A stretch of DNA of 64,000 nt. Source: Aquatica leii. Lineage: Eukaryota > Arthropoda > Insecta > Coleoptera > Lampyridae. The notes beneath the pieces were generated by a model. It was given only the letters and a program-made list of their open reading frames with translations. It searched no databases and was not told the origin of the DNA. Position 1 is the stretch's first letter. The number at the start of each line of letters is the position of its first letter. A program made the position numbers and the translations under genes. Positions 22,431 to 32,769 of the stretch are shown piece after piece. The DNA lies in contig CM069432.1 in assembly GCA_035610365.1 (NCBI GenBank), positions 226,322,532-226,386,531 of the forward strand, in the 5' to 3' direction.

Positions 22431-24254
22431 GTACAAACGGACACTGGACAACACAACAATGACGTTTGACCTGATCGCGATGATGATACCTCTCCGATAT
22501 CAGCTATGGATTCTTGTGTGGTAACGGGAGGCTCCCGCAACAGTAGATAATGATGATGATCGGTCTAATGTTATAAGTAACGTGGACAATTGATGATCTC
22601 ACGACTAACACACACACCCATACACGAACGAGGCCACGATTACATGCATTGGCCACTATTTCTTTAGACAACGAACAACACAGGTATTCCTCTTGACGAG
22701 ATTTCCAAAACGTACACTCGTATGACTGATAAGATACTGGTAATAATCGTAATTTAATACTAATAATCGTAGGCTAATGGTACGGAAAAAGCTGAAATAA
22801 TAACAAATCTTAGCGACTTTATATGGATAAGAAGATGGTAGAAACCTCTTCGGTGGTATGCGAGCTAGCATGTGGTTTTAAGACGCAGGCCCTCAAATCC
22901 ACAAAATCGAGAAAACCGTCACTCATACACCCACATCACACAAAATAATAAACGATTTTTAATTAGTAAGGAACCAAGTCACAAAGATCCTTTAAATTTA
23001 AAGTGATACAATATCGAGGTTGTGAATCGGCACGACCATGCGCTTAGTAAAACTCTTTATATTCGAATTCCAAAATGGCTAATAACAGGAAGTAAAATAA
23101 CTAGGAATGATAGTAGATAACAACTGGGAAAATACAATTTGAAAAATGAAAACAAGTAAGGTCACAAGCTGTCCCAAATAATACGCAACAAACAACACAC
23201 ACAAGCATTTAAATTGTAACAACTCCCCCCTACCAAGAAGTGAGCGTAGCGAAACTAAGCAAAACATGATAGATGAATGATACTATGCATAAAACCCCAG
23301 TAGCAAAAAGGTACTAAGGATCAAGAAATAAGTATAAAAGTACAAGATGACACCCAGCCCCCCCACTCAGGATTTACCTTCAACAAGTTACACCACGTTC
23401 ATCAGGCAACCAAAAAGTAAATGTACTAGAGTACTGGATATTCCCACGCGACAAGGTGGTAGAGCGCGTCGTCGGATATCATACCAATAATACTCCCTTC
23501 TACATTCACCAATCAGTCACCCAATAACCCCTAGCACAACTTGATCCGGTGTCCAACCCAGGAAAAAGGAAATCCCTACCGTTTAAAGGGATGCAGCACT
23601 AACAACCCCAAAGAAAACGCACTCCCACCCTGACAAAACCCACAACCCCAACAAAACAAAAAATGAGAAAAAAAAACAAAAGAAAATATGGGATTTCCGA
23701 AAAATAAATCTTTTGAGAAGATGTAAAGACTCTATCCCGAAGATGCCATCGCATATGCCCAAACCAACCTCCCAAACGGTGTCTTTTAAGAAGACAACAA
23801 ACTTACATCAGTGACTACCTCAATTTCTGGAATACCATAAGCCTTAAAATCTTTGGAATGCCAAGTGCCGGGAAGTAGGCGATTATCTGGATCTTTAAGC
23901 TGATAAATCCACCTAGCGAGTTGCAAGTTTGGCCGAAAAATGATTACTCGCATCCGATAGCACATATTTTTTTCCGTAGGACAAGTTGATCAACCACGAA
24001 TTCGTCCGGTCGTCGCCGCAGATCGTATCGGGATTATGATTTCTCGTACGCGAGTTTAAGGCGCTTTTAAATTTCGCGGTATAGTTCGCGATAGGCGCGG
24101 AATCTTTCAACAACTTTTCCCTCCCTATTGAATTGTAATTCCGGATTACCCTGTCCTTCGTTTCGTGCCGTCTCATTAGATAAAGGTACAAACGGACACT
24201 GGACAACAGAACAATGACGTCTGACCTGATCTCGATGATGATACCTCTCCGATA
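22431..24254 (-). mobile_element. Internally deleted gypsy-type LTR element
   Basis: Two direct copies of about 69 bases (22431-22498 and 24186-24254) share GTACAAACGGACACTGGACA and CGATGATGATACCTCTCCGA with a few differences. Between them the minus strand holds the C-terminal end of a gypsy polyprotein, then LTR-like DNA with a C-rich tract (near 23225-23600 on the plus strand). The simplest reading is a minus-strand element with a truncated 5' LTR on the right, most of the body deleted, and a 3' LTR on the left. LTR starts could not be fixed. Confidence 0.5.
23830..24206 (-). pseudogene. Gypsy integrase C-terminal end
   Basis: The minus strand reads KYVLSDASNHFSAKLATRW, then YQLKDPDNRLLPGTWHSKDF and KAYGIPEIE. 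This matches the end of gypsy pol, where a line on stacking of KL(A/D)xRW residues and a WHxKDLK motif closes the integrase tail. Nothing of RT or the integrase core is present. The upstream half of this open frame is not recognisable. Part of its start lies in the 69-base direct repeat, consistent with a deletion junction. Confidence 0.55.
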
Positions 24255-24405
24255 CGTTTCGTGCCTCTAGTGTGCACTTTTTCAGGCCACTGAAAATTTA
24301 TTTTCGGTAAGTGAACTTACCGTAAATAAATAAGTAAGTAAGTAAACTTACCGTAAATAAATTTTCAGTGGTGTGAAGAAGTGCACACTAGAGGCACGAA
24401 ACGTA
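24253..24405. repeat. 153-bp foldback with hammerhead-like motifs
   Basis: Arms of about 55 bases: TACGTTTCGTGCCTCTAGTG at the left end and its complement at the right end; the loop holds TAAG repeats. Each arm, read outward, gives TGAAGAAGTGC...GCACGAAACGTA (plus 24373-24405, minus 24253-24285), with GTGC/GCAC as a stem. It begins where the right-hand 69-base repeat stops. Confidence 0.8.
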
Positions 24406-24419
24406 GCCATAAAAATAGT

Positions 24420-26140
24420 TAGAGTGGTTTTTATTGCCTCTTCTAAGGAATATAAGATCTAGTACTAATTACAACTTCACAAACAGGAGGATAAGCTACT
24501 TTACCGTTATCCACAATATTTTTGATAAAAAAAGTAAACAATTTTACTGTTAATCGTTTCTATACTTATTAATGCTTTATTTATACGAGAAAATATTTAA
24601 AGTAATATTTAACAAAATGATCATCGACCTTACGCTTATGTTTGCTTTTAAGTGCGGCGAGAGCTTAAAGATATAAATCTATTTACACCTTATATTTATT
24701 AGAAATGTAACGCATGTTCTTTAAACACATTTTACAAAGTTTCTATAAAACTATTACAGGTAACTGCTATTAAGCACTTAAAAACGATATAAGTTATTAC
24801 GGTTTTAAAGTTTTATCTTATGTCTGCATCGTGCTTTATCACAACTTTGTTGTTTATTAAGGAAACGAATTGGCCGTAGCTTTATTAATTATTTAGTTAG
24901 GGTTAGGACAAAGGTCAACATTTACTAAAATCATCACCTTCCATCTTGACTGCAACATTTAGTTTCATTTACTTAGCTTCCAATAACAATAAATTTTAAA
25001 TGTTATTAAATATAATCTAACTTTTTAGAATCGATAAAATATAATCATTTGATAACTTAAATTTTACTTGTCAAATTTTATAACGAATTAGAGTTTTCTG
25101 CGTATTAATTTTCTTGTTAATACGTAAAATCTAATTAGGATATTTTCAATGATTCGAATAATACAATTATTCAAACGTCAAAACATTAATTCAAAAGTCA
25201 GTGTTAATGTGTTTTTGAATTTGTATTTCTCAGTAAACTAATTGTTTATTCCAGTGTATTTAGAAACTGTTAATAATTGTAAATACATTATTGTAATTAC
25301 GGATATTCGCTATCAAAATAAATTTGTTTAAACCGTTTAATAATAATAAATTGCATTTATTTCATTTACAGAAGTAATTTTTCTTAACTGAAAATGCAAA
25401 AGATTAGTTCTGCAGCCTAATGAAATAAATGCATAACAAAGATTCTTTTAATTATTTACAGGCTTAAAATCATAGCTGTGTTATTTCATGAAAAAAATAA
25501 ACTTTTTCAATTGTTATTATGATACATGTTTTCTTTTTGCATTTTTTTAATGATTTGGTTATTATTATTTTTCTATCACATTCCTAACGTTTTTTTTGTC
25601 AATTGAAAAATTTTTGTTTCAGATTCTATTCGTAATGAAATTTTTTATTATTTTTTTATTATTTTGCTTAACTAGCATCTAAAAAGATTGTCAGACATGC
25701 TAGAAACCAAATTAACCGTTCGATGCCTTTACCAGATGTATTAATATAACTTTTTTGTTTATTAGACCTGAAACTATTTTAACCTAAAAGCTGCATTTAC
25801 AATACATTATAACTAATTTGTCTGTTGTTTGGTTATAACGAAGAGTTTTTTTTGAATAGTTGTTGGCACGCATAAAGCTTTGACAATAAAGTTAACTACG
25901 TGATCATGTCATTAAGTATTGCCATTGATATGATTTTAAATATTTGACGTCGTCAGTTAACACTTGTACAATCAGAGTGTAAACTTCAGTTTAATTAAAC
26001 TTGGAGTAATTTTAAGATTTTCTTATACTGTTGGTTTGAGAAAATCAACAACCAATGATATGTCAGTATTTTGAAATTAAACCAAGTTTCGCTAACTAAA
26101 GTTTAAACTCTGAATGTACAAATGACGCATAGTTAATTTT
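24420..26140. other. AT-rich stretch without genes
   Basis: No motif-bearing frame and no repeat structure was recognised up to the TTAA of the piggyBac element. Confidence 0.5.
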
Positions 26141-26237
26141 GTTTAACCCATTAGCGCCGAAATTATTTTTTTTCATTTTTTAACAAAATTTTTCATCATT
26201 TTGGGAAAAATAGGCACTTGTGAGCTAAAAGATGACT

Positions 26238-26258
26238 TAAATAATAATAATAATAATA
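26238..26258. repeat. AAT microsatellite
   Basis: A run of about seven AAT units near the left end of the piggyBac element. Confidence 0.7.
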
Positions 26259-26284
26259 GTAATTAAGTATCAAAGAAAAACACT

Positions 26285-26311
26285 GATACCATATGGTATC
26301 CGTAGGCGTTA
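26285..26311. repeat. Subterminal palindrome, left copy
   Basis: GATACCATATGGTATC followed by CGTAGGCGTTA. Opposite in orientation to the copy at 28331-28356, with the match extending outward on both sides (GGTTTCC / GGTTCC). Confidence 0.85.
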
Positions 26312-26329
26312 GGAAACCTTTTTATTGCA

Positions 26330-28285
26330 AAAAATGGCCAATACTTATAATTAAATATGTAAAAACTGTATTCATTTTGTGTGATAAGAGACAAAACAAT
26401 TGATACATAGACCCACATTACACTTCTGACACATTGTTCTTCCAAATGATGAACATCTTACTCCGGCATATCTTCGTCTGCTGCACGAAATCACAATCCA
26501 TTCGATCAAATCTAATATCTGGAATTATATTTTTTGTTAGACTTATCCGTCTAGGAGCTTTGATAGGCGTTTTGTATTTTGTGAGATATACTTGCGCTAT
26601 CTCTCTTCTAAAATTCAATGCTGTTATTTTCCCATTTTTACGGCTCAGATACCAGGCATTGTGCATTGCTACGTCAATAAGCTATGTGAAAATTGGCCAG
26701 TACCACTTCTTTCCACGAATGTCAATGCGATAATTAGCAATTCCCTGATCCATCAGATCGGTTTCACCCATGTTCCGATTGTAAGTAGCCACGCAGTCTG
26801 GACGAGGAATCATTACATGCTTCCTATTTTTTGGCAGTACCTTTGCACCGTTCCTTCTGGCTGAACACCGACACTTGCTGAGGCCATTGTTACAACGGAA
26901 TTGTCCATCCACCGTACTAAGAGAATGCCGTCATTTCTTTTAATGACATGTTTGTTATACCCCCGCTTACTTTTTTTGAATATCATGTTTTCTGGTCAGA
27001 GGGCAGCATTTTCTTAGTCGATTTTCTCAAATAGTGCCAATTGCCCCGTAGCCTAAAATTCGAAGAAAAGCCAACAAATTCATACCAGTAAACAAGTTAT
27101 CAATATAAATACCATAGGGCAAATTTCGCACTCGTGTTTCTTTCAACATCAGTATCAACGGTGTCGCACATTTCCCAACTAACTTGCTAATTTCTACGTC
27201 TTCTCGAGGGTCATTTCCTTGATATAAATCGAAATCCACCAAATATCGATCTTTAGAATTGAACGACTACATCTTGTAACCAAAGCGGAGTGGTTTGCCA
27301 CGGATGAATTGCTTACAACCGTGACGTCCGTAATATCTAATCATAGATTCATCGTAAGGCATATCCTGAACTGGTTAAAAGTTGGCCAAACACTTTTCTT
27401 TTATAGCATTCATTAGCGGCTGTAATTTCCAAGCTTTGTCAGATTGATCTATTTGGGTATTATCTGCCATATGGATGAATCTCTGAATTTTAAGAAATCG
27501 ATCTCTTCTCATCGAATCTGCAACCATTTTAATGTGAACGTCATCTTTCATATCCCAGTACAGCCGTTTCGATGGTAAAGGATTGTATCCACTGAGAATA
27601 AGGATTGCAATAAAACAACGGTTTTCTGATGCTGTAATTCCGGGATCGGCTTCATTTTAAAAACTAGCATAAATTTGCGTCTGTTTAGCAAGGTACTCAA
27701 ATACGCTATCATCAAAAAATATTTCAAATAGCTGAATAGGTGACAAGTTCTTGTACATAGAATAATCTGCTTTAGGAAACTATCGAGCGTTCGGTTCAAT
27801 ATCACCAGAAATCCAGTGTGGAACTGCTTTTTCAGAAATCCGATTTGTAATCCACTCCCAATTTTCTGTCGAAGGCATTTGTCTTACAGGTACTTCTACC
27901 AAAATTTCCTACGAAATTATAAATGTATCTAAATTATTTAGTATTTTATGGGAGTGGTCAAATTTTACTTACGTTATCAGGCCTGTCGTATCTATTACAT
28001 TCTCCAATTCTCTCTCCATTTAGTAGTTTTATCAGGATCACACAACTGACGAACTGCAACGTAAAAAATAAAATGTGGATAAAATTCATCTATTTTCCTA
28101 CTACAATTCCATTGAGGTTGCAAACCATTCTCCCTTCGTTTTCGTCCGCAGAATCCTCATCTGTGTTAACGTTAGGATCAGAGGGTTCTACAAAAATTTT
28201 ATCTACGTTCGCAAGCAAGTCATCATCTTTTTCCCGCATATCCATGGCTTGGGAAAGCAAAAATCCTCTTCTAGAACGTTAAAAA
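26330..28285 (-). pseudogene. piggyBac transposase, broken
   Basis: Minus-strand blocks in order: an acidic N-terminus (DDDLLANVDKIF, DPNVNTDEDSADENEG, 28120-28235); MPSTENWEWITNRI near 27850; LSPIQLFEIFFDD near 27715; the first catalytic Asp in [15 protein letters not shown] (about 27360-27315); VDFDLYQGNDPREDVEISK (27240-27180); the second Asp in YIDNLFTGMN (27110-27080); the third in GETDLMDQ (about 26770-26745) with RGKKWYWPIF after it; LNFRREIAQVYL; and a C-terminal Cys/His cluster readable as TMCQKCNVGLCINCF near 26430-26390. All three catalytic aspartates survive, but at least five stops or frameshifts interrupt the frame. A short intron (27909-27972) with consensus splice sites lies near the N-terminal third. 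Confidence 0.85.
27909..27972 (-). other. Probable 64-nt intron in the piggyBac transposase
   Basis: The minus strand shows AAC|GTAAGT at the donor (27972) and TTTCGTAG|GAAATT at the acceptor (27909). Removing it joins RPDNV to EILVEVPVR in one frame. Confidence 0.55.
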
Positions 28286-28330
28286 TTATATAAAAATAAA
28301 ACGTAGTGATACAACACTAAAAGGTTCCAA

Positions 28331-28356
28331 AACGCCTACGGATACCATATGGTATC
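28331..28356. repeat. Subterminal palindrome, middle copy
   Basis: ACGCCTACG followed by GATACCATATGGTATC; inverted relative to the left copy. It lies just upstream of the transposase start (minus strand), so it could be a binding site of the transposase near its own promoter. Confidence 0.8.
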
Positions 28357-28669
28357 ACTGACATTTGACCTAACATATTGCAATCACATTACATCGAAAT
28401 AATTTTATTTATTGACAGGCGTGTTCTATCATTCATAATCTTGTAACTACCGTATCATACTCTACTTACGCCTATCCTATATACATTATTTCGTGTAGCA
28501 CAGAATTACCTAATATGAAAACTCTCACAAAACCGCCAAAACGTTAACAAAAGCACCGGTCTCTAGGGAAATGCAAAACCGACTGACTACTGAGCATAAA
28601 AGCATTTACGCGCGCTTTTTTTTGTTCGACCTTGACCAACACGCGCTAAAGAAGGGAGGGGAGTTTTGC

Positions 28670-28705
28670 GATACCATATGGTATCCGTAGGCGTTAATGG
28701 GTTAA
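28670..28705. repeat. Subterminal palindrome joined to the right terminal repeat
   Basis: GATACCATATGGTATC, then CGTAGGCGTTAATGGGTTAA, which runs straight into the terminal inverted repeat and TTAA. Confidence 0.85.
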
Positions 28706-29000
28706 TGTAACCGAACAATTGTCTTTTACTTGATTTTGTGTTACTAGTCGTATGTAACGTGCACATTTTTCTATTCGTTGTGTATGCAAATCATTTTGTC
28801 TAACGTCATTACGCAATGCACATGCGTTTGTCATTTTTGGATTGCATTTCAGTGCAAGCGAACGTATTTCGTTATCCTGCTGCAGCATGGCTACATGATA
28901 AATTTGAATTGGGGTTTACCTATTTGCCTCCGTTTTGTGTTGACAGTGTAACTTTGTTACCCGTTTTTTCGTGTAAATATATAAGTTCTACAGTGCTCGG

Positions 29001-29160
29001 AACGATACTTTTAAAAAGTAACGCGGTATCGATACCGATATATTAATAAAAAAACTATCGCGATAGCGATACTTGATACTTTTTTTACAAACTATCGCGT
29101 TATCGATAGTCGATACTTAAAAAGTATCGCGATACTTTTAACAATACTTTTTGTCACACA
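29001..29160. repeat. Left subterminal repeat array of the hAT
   Basis: Many copies of GATAC or GTATCG and of the palindromes TATCGCGATA and TATCGATA within 160 bases. In hAT elements such arrays bind transposase. Confidence 0.8.
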
Positions 29161-29265
29161 GCAAATTGTAAAAATTACAAAAATGTGGTTAAAGAAATAA
29201 GTTTAATTTTATTATTTTATAATAAGTCAATGTAACACGCTACACTTACAACTAAATTAACTACG

Positions 29266-31340
29266 TCACAAATAAAACTTATTTACTTTTAACAGTAACT
29301 GTATTTTGAAATTATGATCGCTCAATCCATGCCGTTTATCAGTCAGCACAGAATTAGCTGCACTAAAAAGTCTTTCAACTGAAGCATTCGAAGGAAGCGT
29401 TGTGTTGTATTTAAGAAATAATTCTTTTAAGTGCTTAAAATCTGAATCATAAAAAATTTTTAACGAACGTTCTCTGTTAGTTAAAAATAACGAAAGAGTT
29501 TCCTCTGCCGTTTCATATTTGGCATCTTTCACTAATAAAGAAGGAAATTTAAAACCTGTTTTCTTCAGACTCTTCTGTATCACAAGAAGTTGCTCTGATA
29601 GGAGACACAACCTTTTCCTGTCTTCCTGCTCCCACCAATTCGAGTTTTATAGAATTTATTTCACTGATTAGCCAACTTCGCGCCTCCTGTTGCTTTTCTT
29701 GTGACAACCAATCTAGCTTGAATTTAGGATGCAGACAACTCGAAAGTACAAACTCTCGTTTCCACCAAATAGATTCGAATCGCTTTAAAATGCCGTTTAA
29801 TACAGATTCTAATAAAGGAGCACAAAATTGTAGTTTCTTGAGCTTAATTTTAGTTAGATCGGATTCCGTCTGGTACAAAGTAGGCAGTAAATAACCTAAA
29901 TACATACATCGGTCTCTTTGTATGATATCCAAAGCCATGGCCAATGGTTTCATTACCTCCACATATTCTTGTAAAAAGGTAATTTCAGTACGTTGAAATC
30001 TTGGCAGTTCCAGGCTATCGCAACAGGAATGTATTTTGTCCAATCCATCATTGACCGAAATAATTCCTATAATTTGGTTACAAGCATCAAACGTAGAATT
30101 CCACCGAGTAACTGTAGGAGTTCTGAAATAAACCCCTAAATTGTTCTTAATGCAGTCACTAGCCACCGAAGACATATTTTGTTTATTCCAGATAGCCTGA
30201 CATTTTGCAAATGTAGAGCGGTGAATTTTTTTATAAGGCAGATCCCCCATTGCGGCACTTGTATCTTTGGTGGCTACCAAATTTAATGTGTGGCTTGCAC
30301 ACCTGTAATGAGGTGGCAATGTTGTATGTTGATCATAATTGTCAATATTACTCTCATCACATAAAATAGTTTCGATTTCTATTGCTTCCACATTTTCATC
30401 ATCTACTGGTTCTGCTTCTGCATTTCTATCGTGTTTCCCAAAGACTCTAAATGCTTTTATAAAGTTACGCCCACTGTCAGTAGTGGTGCCGGTTATTTTA
30501 TTTTGAATTTTATGCGTTTCAAATATTTTTGATAATGCGACGGTTAATACGTCAAATGTATGGCGCCCTACCAATCTTTGACATGCAATTGCGGATTGGT
30601 GACGTTCAAGTGTTTCCGGGTCAATCCAGTGAGCTGTAACGCCAATATAACTTTTTTTTGCGGTTGACCAACAATCCGCCGTTGTGCTCACATATGAAAC
30701 TTTAGACATTGTCTCTATGGTTTTGTTTTGCATTTTGCAAAATAATGCAGACAGTTTCGATTTAAGTGTTTTAGAGCACATTACTTTCTTAGATGGCTGT
30801 AAGCGAGTAACCAGTTTATTAAATAATGCTCCACCTTCATTATCGACATCACAAATTGAAAATGGTTGCCCACTTGCTATTACAAAATTAATAATTAGGT
30901 TGTCGACTGTCGTTTGGTTAATCATCATTGTCCCGTTCAGTTTAAAATGATCAAGTTTCATTTGTTTGCTTGCACCTTCGTTGTTTTCTGACGACTGCGA
31001 ACGTTTGGTGGATTTTTCATTTCTAATAAGTGTGTCTAATTTTGGTAAATATGGAGCATGTTTACGCTATAACACACAAAGGAATTTTATAAACCACCGT
31101 ACTTATTTAATAATAAATCGTGTTACTCACCGAAATGTGTTTTCTCAAATTTGCAGCCGTTCGTGTATTACAACTAAGTTCTTTCCGCGGAATACAAACG
31201 GTACACATAACTTTGAAATTTCCATTTGCATCGCTAACGTCATTTGACCGAATAAAAAAATTACGGTAAGGGGCCCACGGTAAAGTATTAATAGTATTAT
31301 TTACAATATTTACAGATCTTTCATTTTTTGCTGCTTCCAT
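29266..31340 (-). CDS. hAT transposase, two exons, one frameshift from open
   Basis: Exon 1 (31340-31131, 70 codons from Met) and exon 2 (from 31066) join in frame over a 64-nt intron with GTGAGT donor and TTATAG acceptor. The join completes a BED zinc finger: CTVC, then LRKHIS|RKH. In the catalytic domain, TADCWSTAKKSYIGVTAHW gives the first acidic residue and TTTDSGRNFIKAF the second; CASHTLNLV and TRWNST follow. The frame stops at 29549-29551, and homology goes on in another frame with NASVERLFSAANSVLTDKRH, the hAT dimerisation domain, ending at 29266. The shift falls in the run GGTTTTAAATTT, so a single-base change there is the likely lesion. Total length is about 670 residues, normal for hAT. 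It acts as an oligomer on the element ends. Assembly or sequencing error is possible. Confidence 0.9.
31067..31130 (-). other. Intron of the hAT transposase
   Basis: 64 nt, GTGAGT at the donor and TTATAG at the acceptor, phase 0. Removing it restores the His half of the BED finger, strong support that it is real. Confidence 0.85.
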
Positions 31341-32184
31341 TATATCACGTAATCACGACACGATACGGTTCTTATTCTTATAATAATAACTAAATTGTAA
31401 ATAGTAAATTTCGAACGACGAATTTTAAGGAAACAACTATAAGATACTCGATACACAAGTTTCAAATATATACCACAATTTACGACAACACGAAGCTAAG
31501 TTAAGGTTAAGGGTTAAAATAAATAGGCGTTATTAATTTGCATTTCTGTGTAAAAACATCAAAGAGCCCATCCGCAATTCTTAAGTAGATAATTCTAGCT
31601 TGAGCATATTACACAAAAGTCAGTAAAGCTGAAGGTAGGTATAAAAGGTTAAAAATAGTTAAACTTAAAACCCTTCGCATTGTTTGCAAATATTTTCAGG
31701 TAGTATCTACAATCTACATCTAGTATCAGGTATTTCCATAAAAACGATTACCTAAATAATTTCTAATTTCCTTGAAAAAGTGGTGAGTTTGTAGTAAATA
31801 TATTTTTTTTGTTAAAGTAGGTATTGGTAGAAAATACTTTTAGCATTAAATTTCAAAACAAAATAACAGCAGTTTGTTTAAAATTATTTACCTATTTAAG
31901 TCGGTCTTTGTAATTTATGGTCTTACTGTTACTAGTTGTGTTACTTAATAAGCTGACATTGACAAGACGGTGCCGACAAGACAATAAAATATAAATATTC
32001 AGAATTCCGAACTCATTCATTTCGGGTTCCCGTAGATTTACTTTTAAATTTTAATCCCATTCAACACATCTTTCCAAAACATCACTTTTACATTTTTCTA
32101 CGTATTTCTACGAACAATCATATACAGATGCGGTTGGTATTTCTTTATTATTTGGATGAGATCTTTAGACTATTATTGCAAAAC

Positions 32185-32345
32185 AGTATCGCAAAAGTAT
32201 CGAATCATGCGATATTCGTTATTTACAAAAAGTATCGCAATACCGATAATCGATACTTTCTTTTAAATGTATCGCGATACTATAGTCGATACTACAAAAC
32301 TATCGCGATACTTGTATCGCGATATTTTTATCGCGATACATCCGA
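32185..32345. repeat. Right subterminal repeat array of the hAT
   Basis: Mirror of the left array: repeated AGTATCGC, TATCGCGATAC and TCGATACT up to the terminal repeat. Confidence 0.8.
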
Positions 32346-32359
32346 CCACTGAAGTTCTA

Positions 32360-32572
32360 TAGTCGTCAAATAAAGAAAACCCTTGTAAAAGTGGGTTTTT
32401 TGTTCTTATAGCATTGTACATTTTTTTAATTTGCGTTTTTTTACGTACGACATTGTTTATTACAACACGTACAATAATTTCTCTGCTAAGTACGAAGTTT
32501 GTTTCTGGTACGTACGATTTCGTTTGTCTGAATACAAAATTTTGTTTTCGGATACGTACGTACAATTTCGTC
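32360..32572. repeat. Region with three spaced TACGTACGA-type motifs
   Basis: TACGTACG occurs near 32442, 32509 and 32554, each near TTTCGT or GTTTG. A minus-strand open frame of about 95 codons crosses it outside the hAT but matches no family I know. It looks like degenerate repeated DNA more than a gene. Confidence 0.35.
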
Positions 32573-32768
32573 AAAAGTAAATTTTTTATTCCATAGTCAT
32601 GTAACGTTTCGCCAACTTTATCATATGTTTTAATTATAAACAAAAACAGAAATTTTTTTTGAATTTAATTTGATTTTTTTTAAATTTTTTGTTTTTGTTT
32701 ATAATTAAATCATATGATAAAGTTGGCAAAACGTAATATGACTATAGAATAAAAAAAATTTTTTTTAC
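32573..32768. repeat. About 195-bp foldback
   Basis: Arms of about 70 bases: the left runs through CCATAGTCATGTAACG and CGCCAACTTTATCATATG to ATAATTATAAACAAAAAC-like sequence; the right is its complement with a few changes. Each arm reads outward TGATAAAGTTGGC(G/A)AAACGT. Confidence 0.8.
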
Positions 32769-32769
32769 T

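Larger units (their letters stand above)
26143..28705 (-). mobile_element. piggyBac transposon with TTAA target sites at both ends
   Basis: Left end TTAA-CCCATTAGCGCC (26143-26158); right end, read inward on the other strand, TTAA-CCCATTAACGCC (28705-28690). The ends thus form a 12-base terminal inverted repeat with one mismatch, directly flanked by TTAA, the hallmark target of piggyBac. The interior minus strand encodes a piggyBac transposase. Three subterminal copies of the palindrome GATACCATATGGTATC occur. Total length is 2.56 kb, the usual size. Confidence 0.9.
28991..32351 (-). mobile_element. Complete hAT transposon with 8-bp target duplication
   Basis: Terminal repeats CAGTGCTCGGA at 28991 and, on the other strand from 32351, CAGTGGTCGGA. 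AAGTTCTA flanks both ends directly (28983-28990 and 32352-32359), a perfect 8-bp target duplication as expected for hAT. Element length is 3361 bp. Both ends carry dense subterminal GTATCG and TATCGCGATA repeats. The minus strand carries one spliced transposase gene. Confidence 0.95.

Noticed and set aside
24895-24912. TTAGGGTTAGG, telomere-like
   Set aside because: Only two units, no array; chance.
26434-26864. Overlapping plus-strand frames of 90-99 codons
   Set aside because: Antisense shadows of the piggyBac transposase.
29001-29160. CRISPR-like or satellite array
   Set aside because: Units are irregularly spaced, overlapping and confined to hAT ends; no spacers.
29549-29560. Programmed frameshift in the hAT transposase
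   Set aside because: hAT elements are not known to use frameshifting; a one-base indel in a T/A run is simpler.
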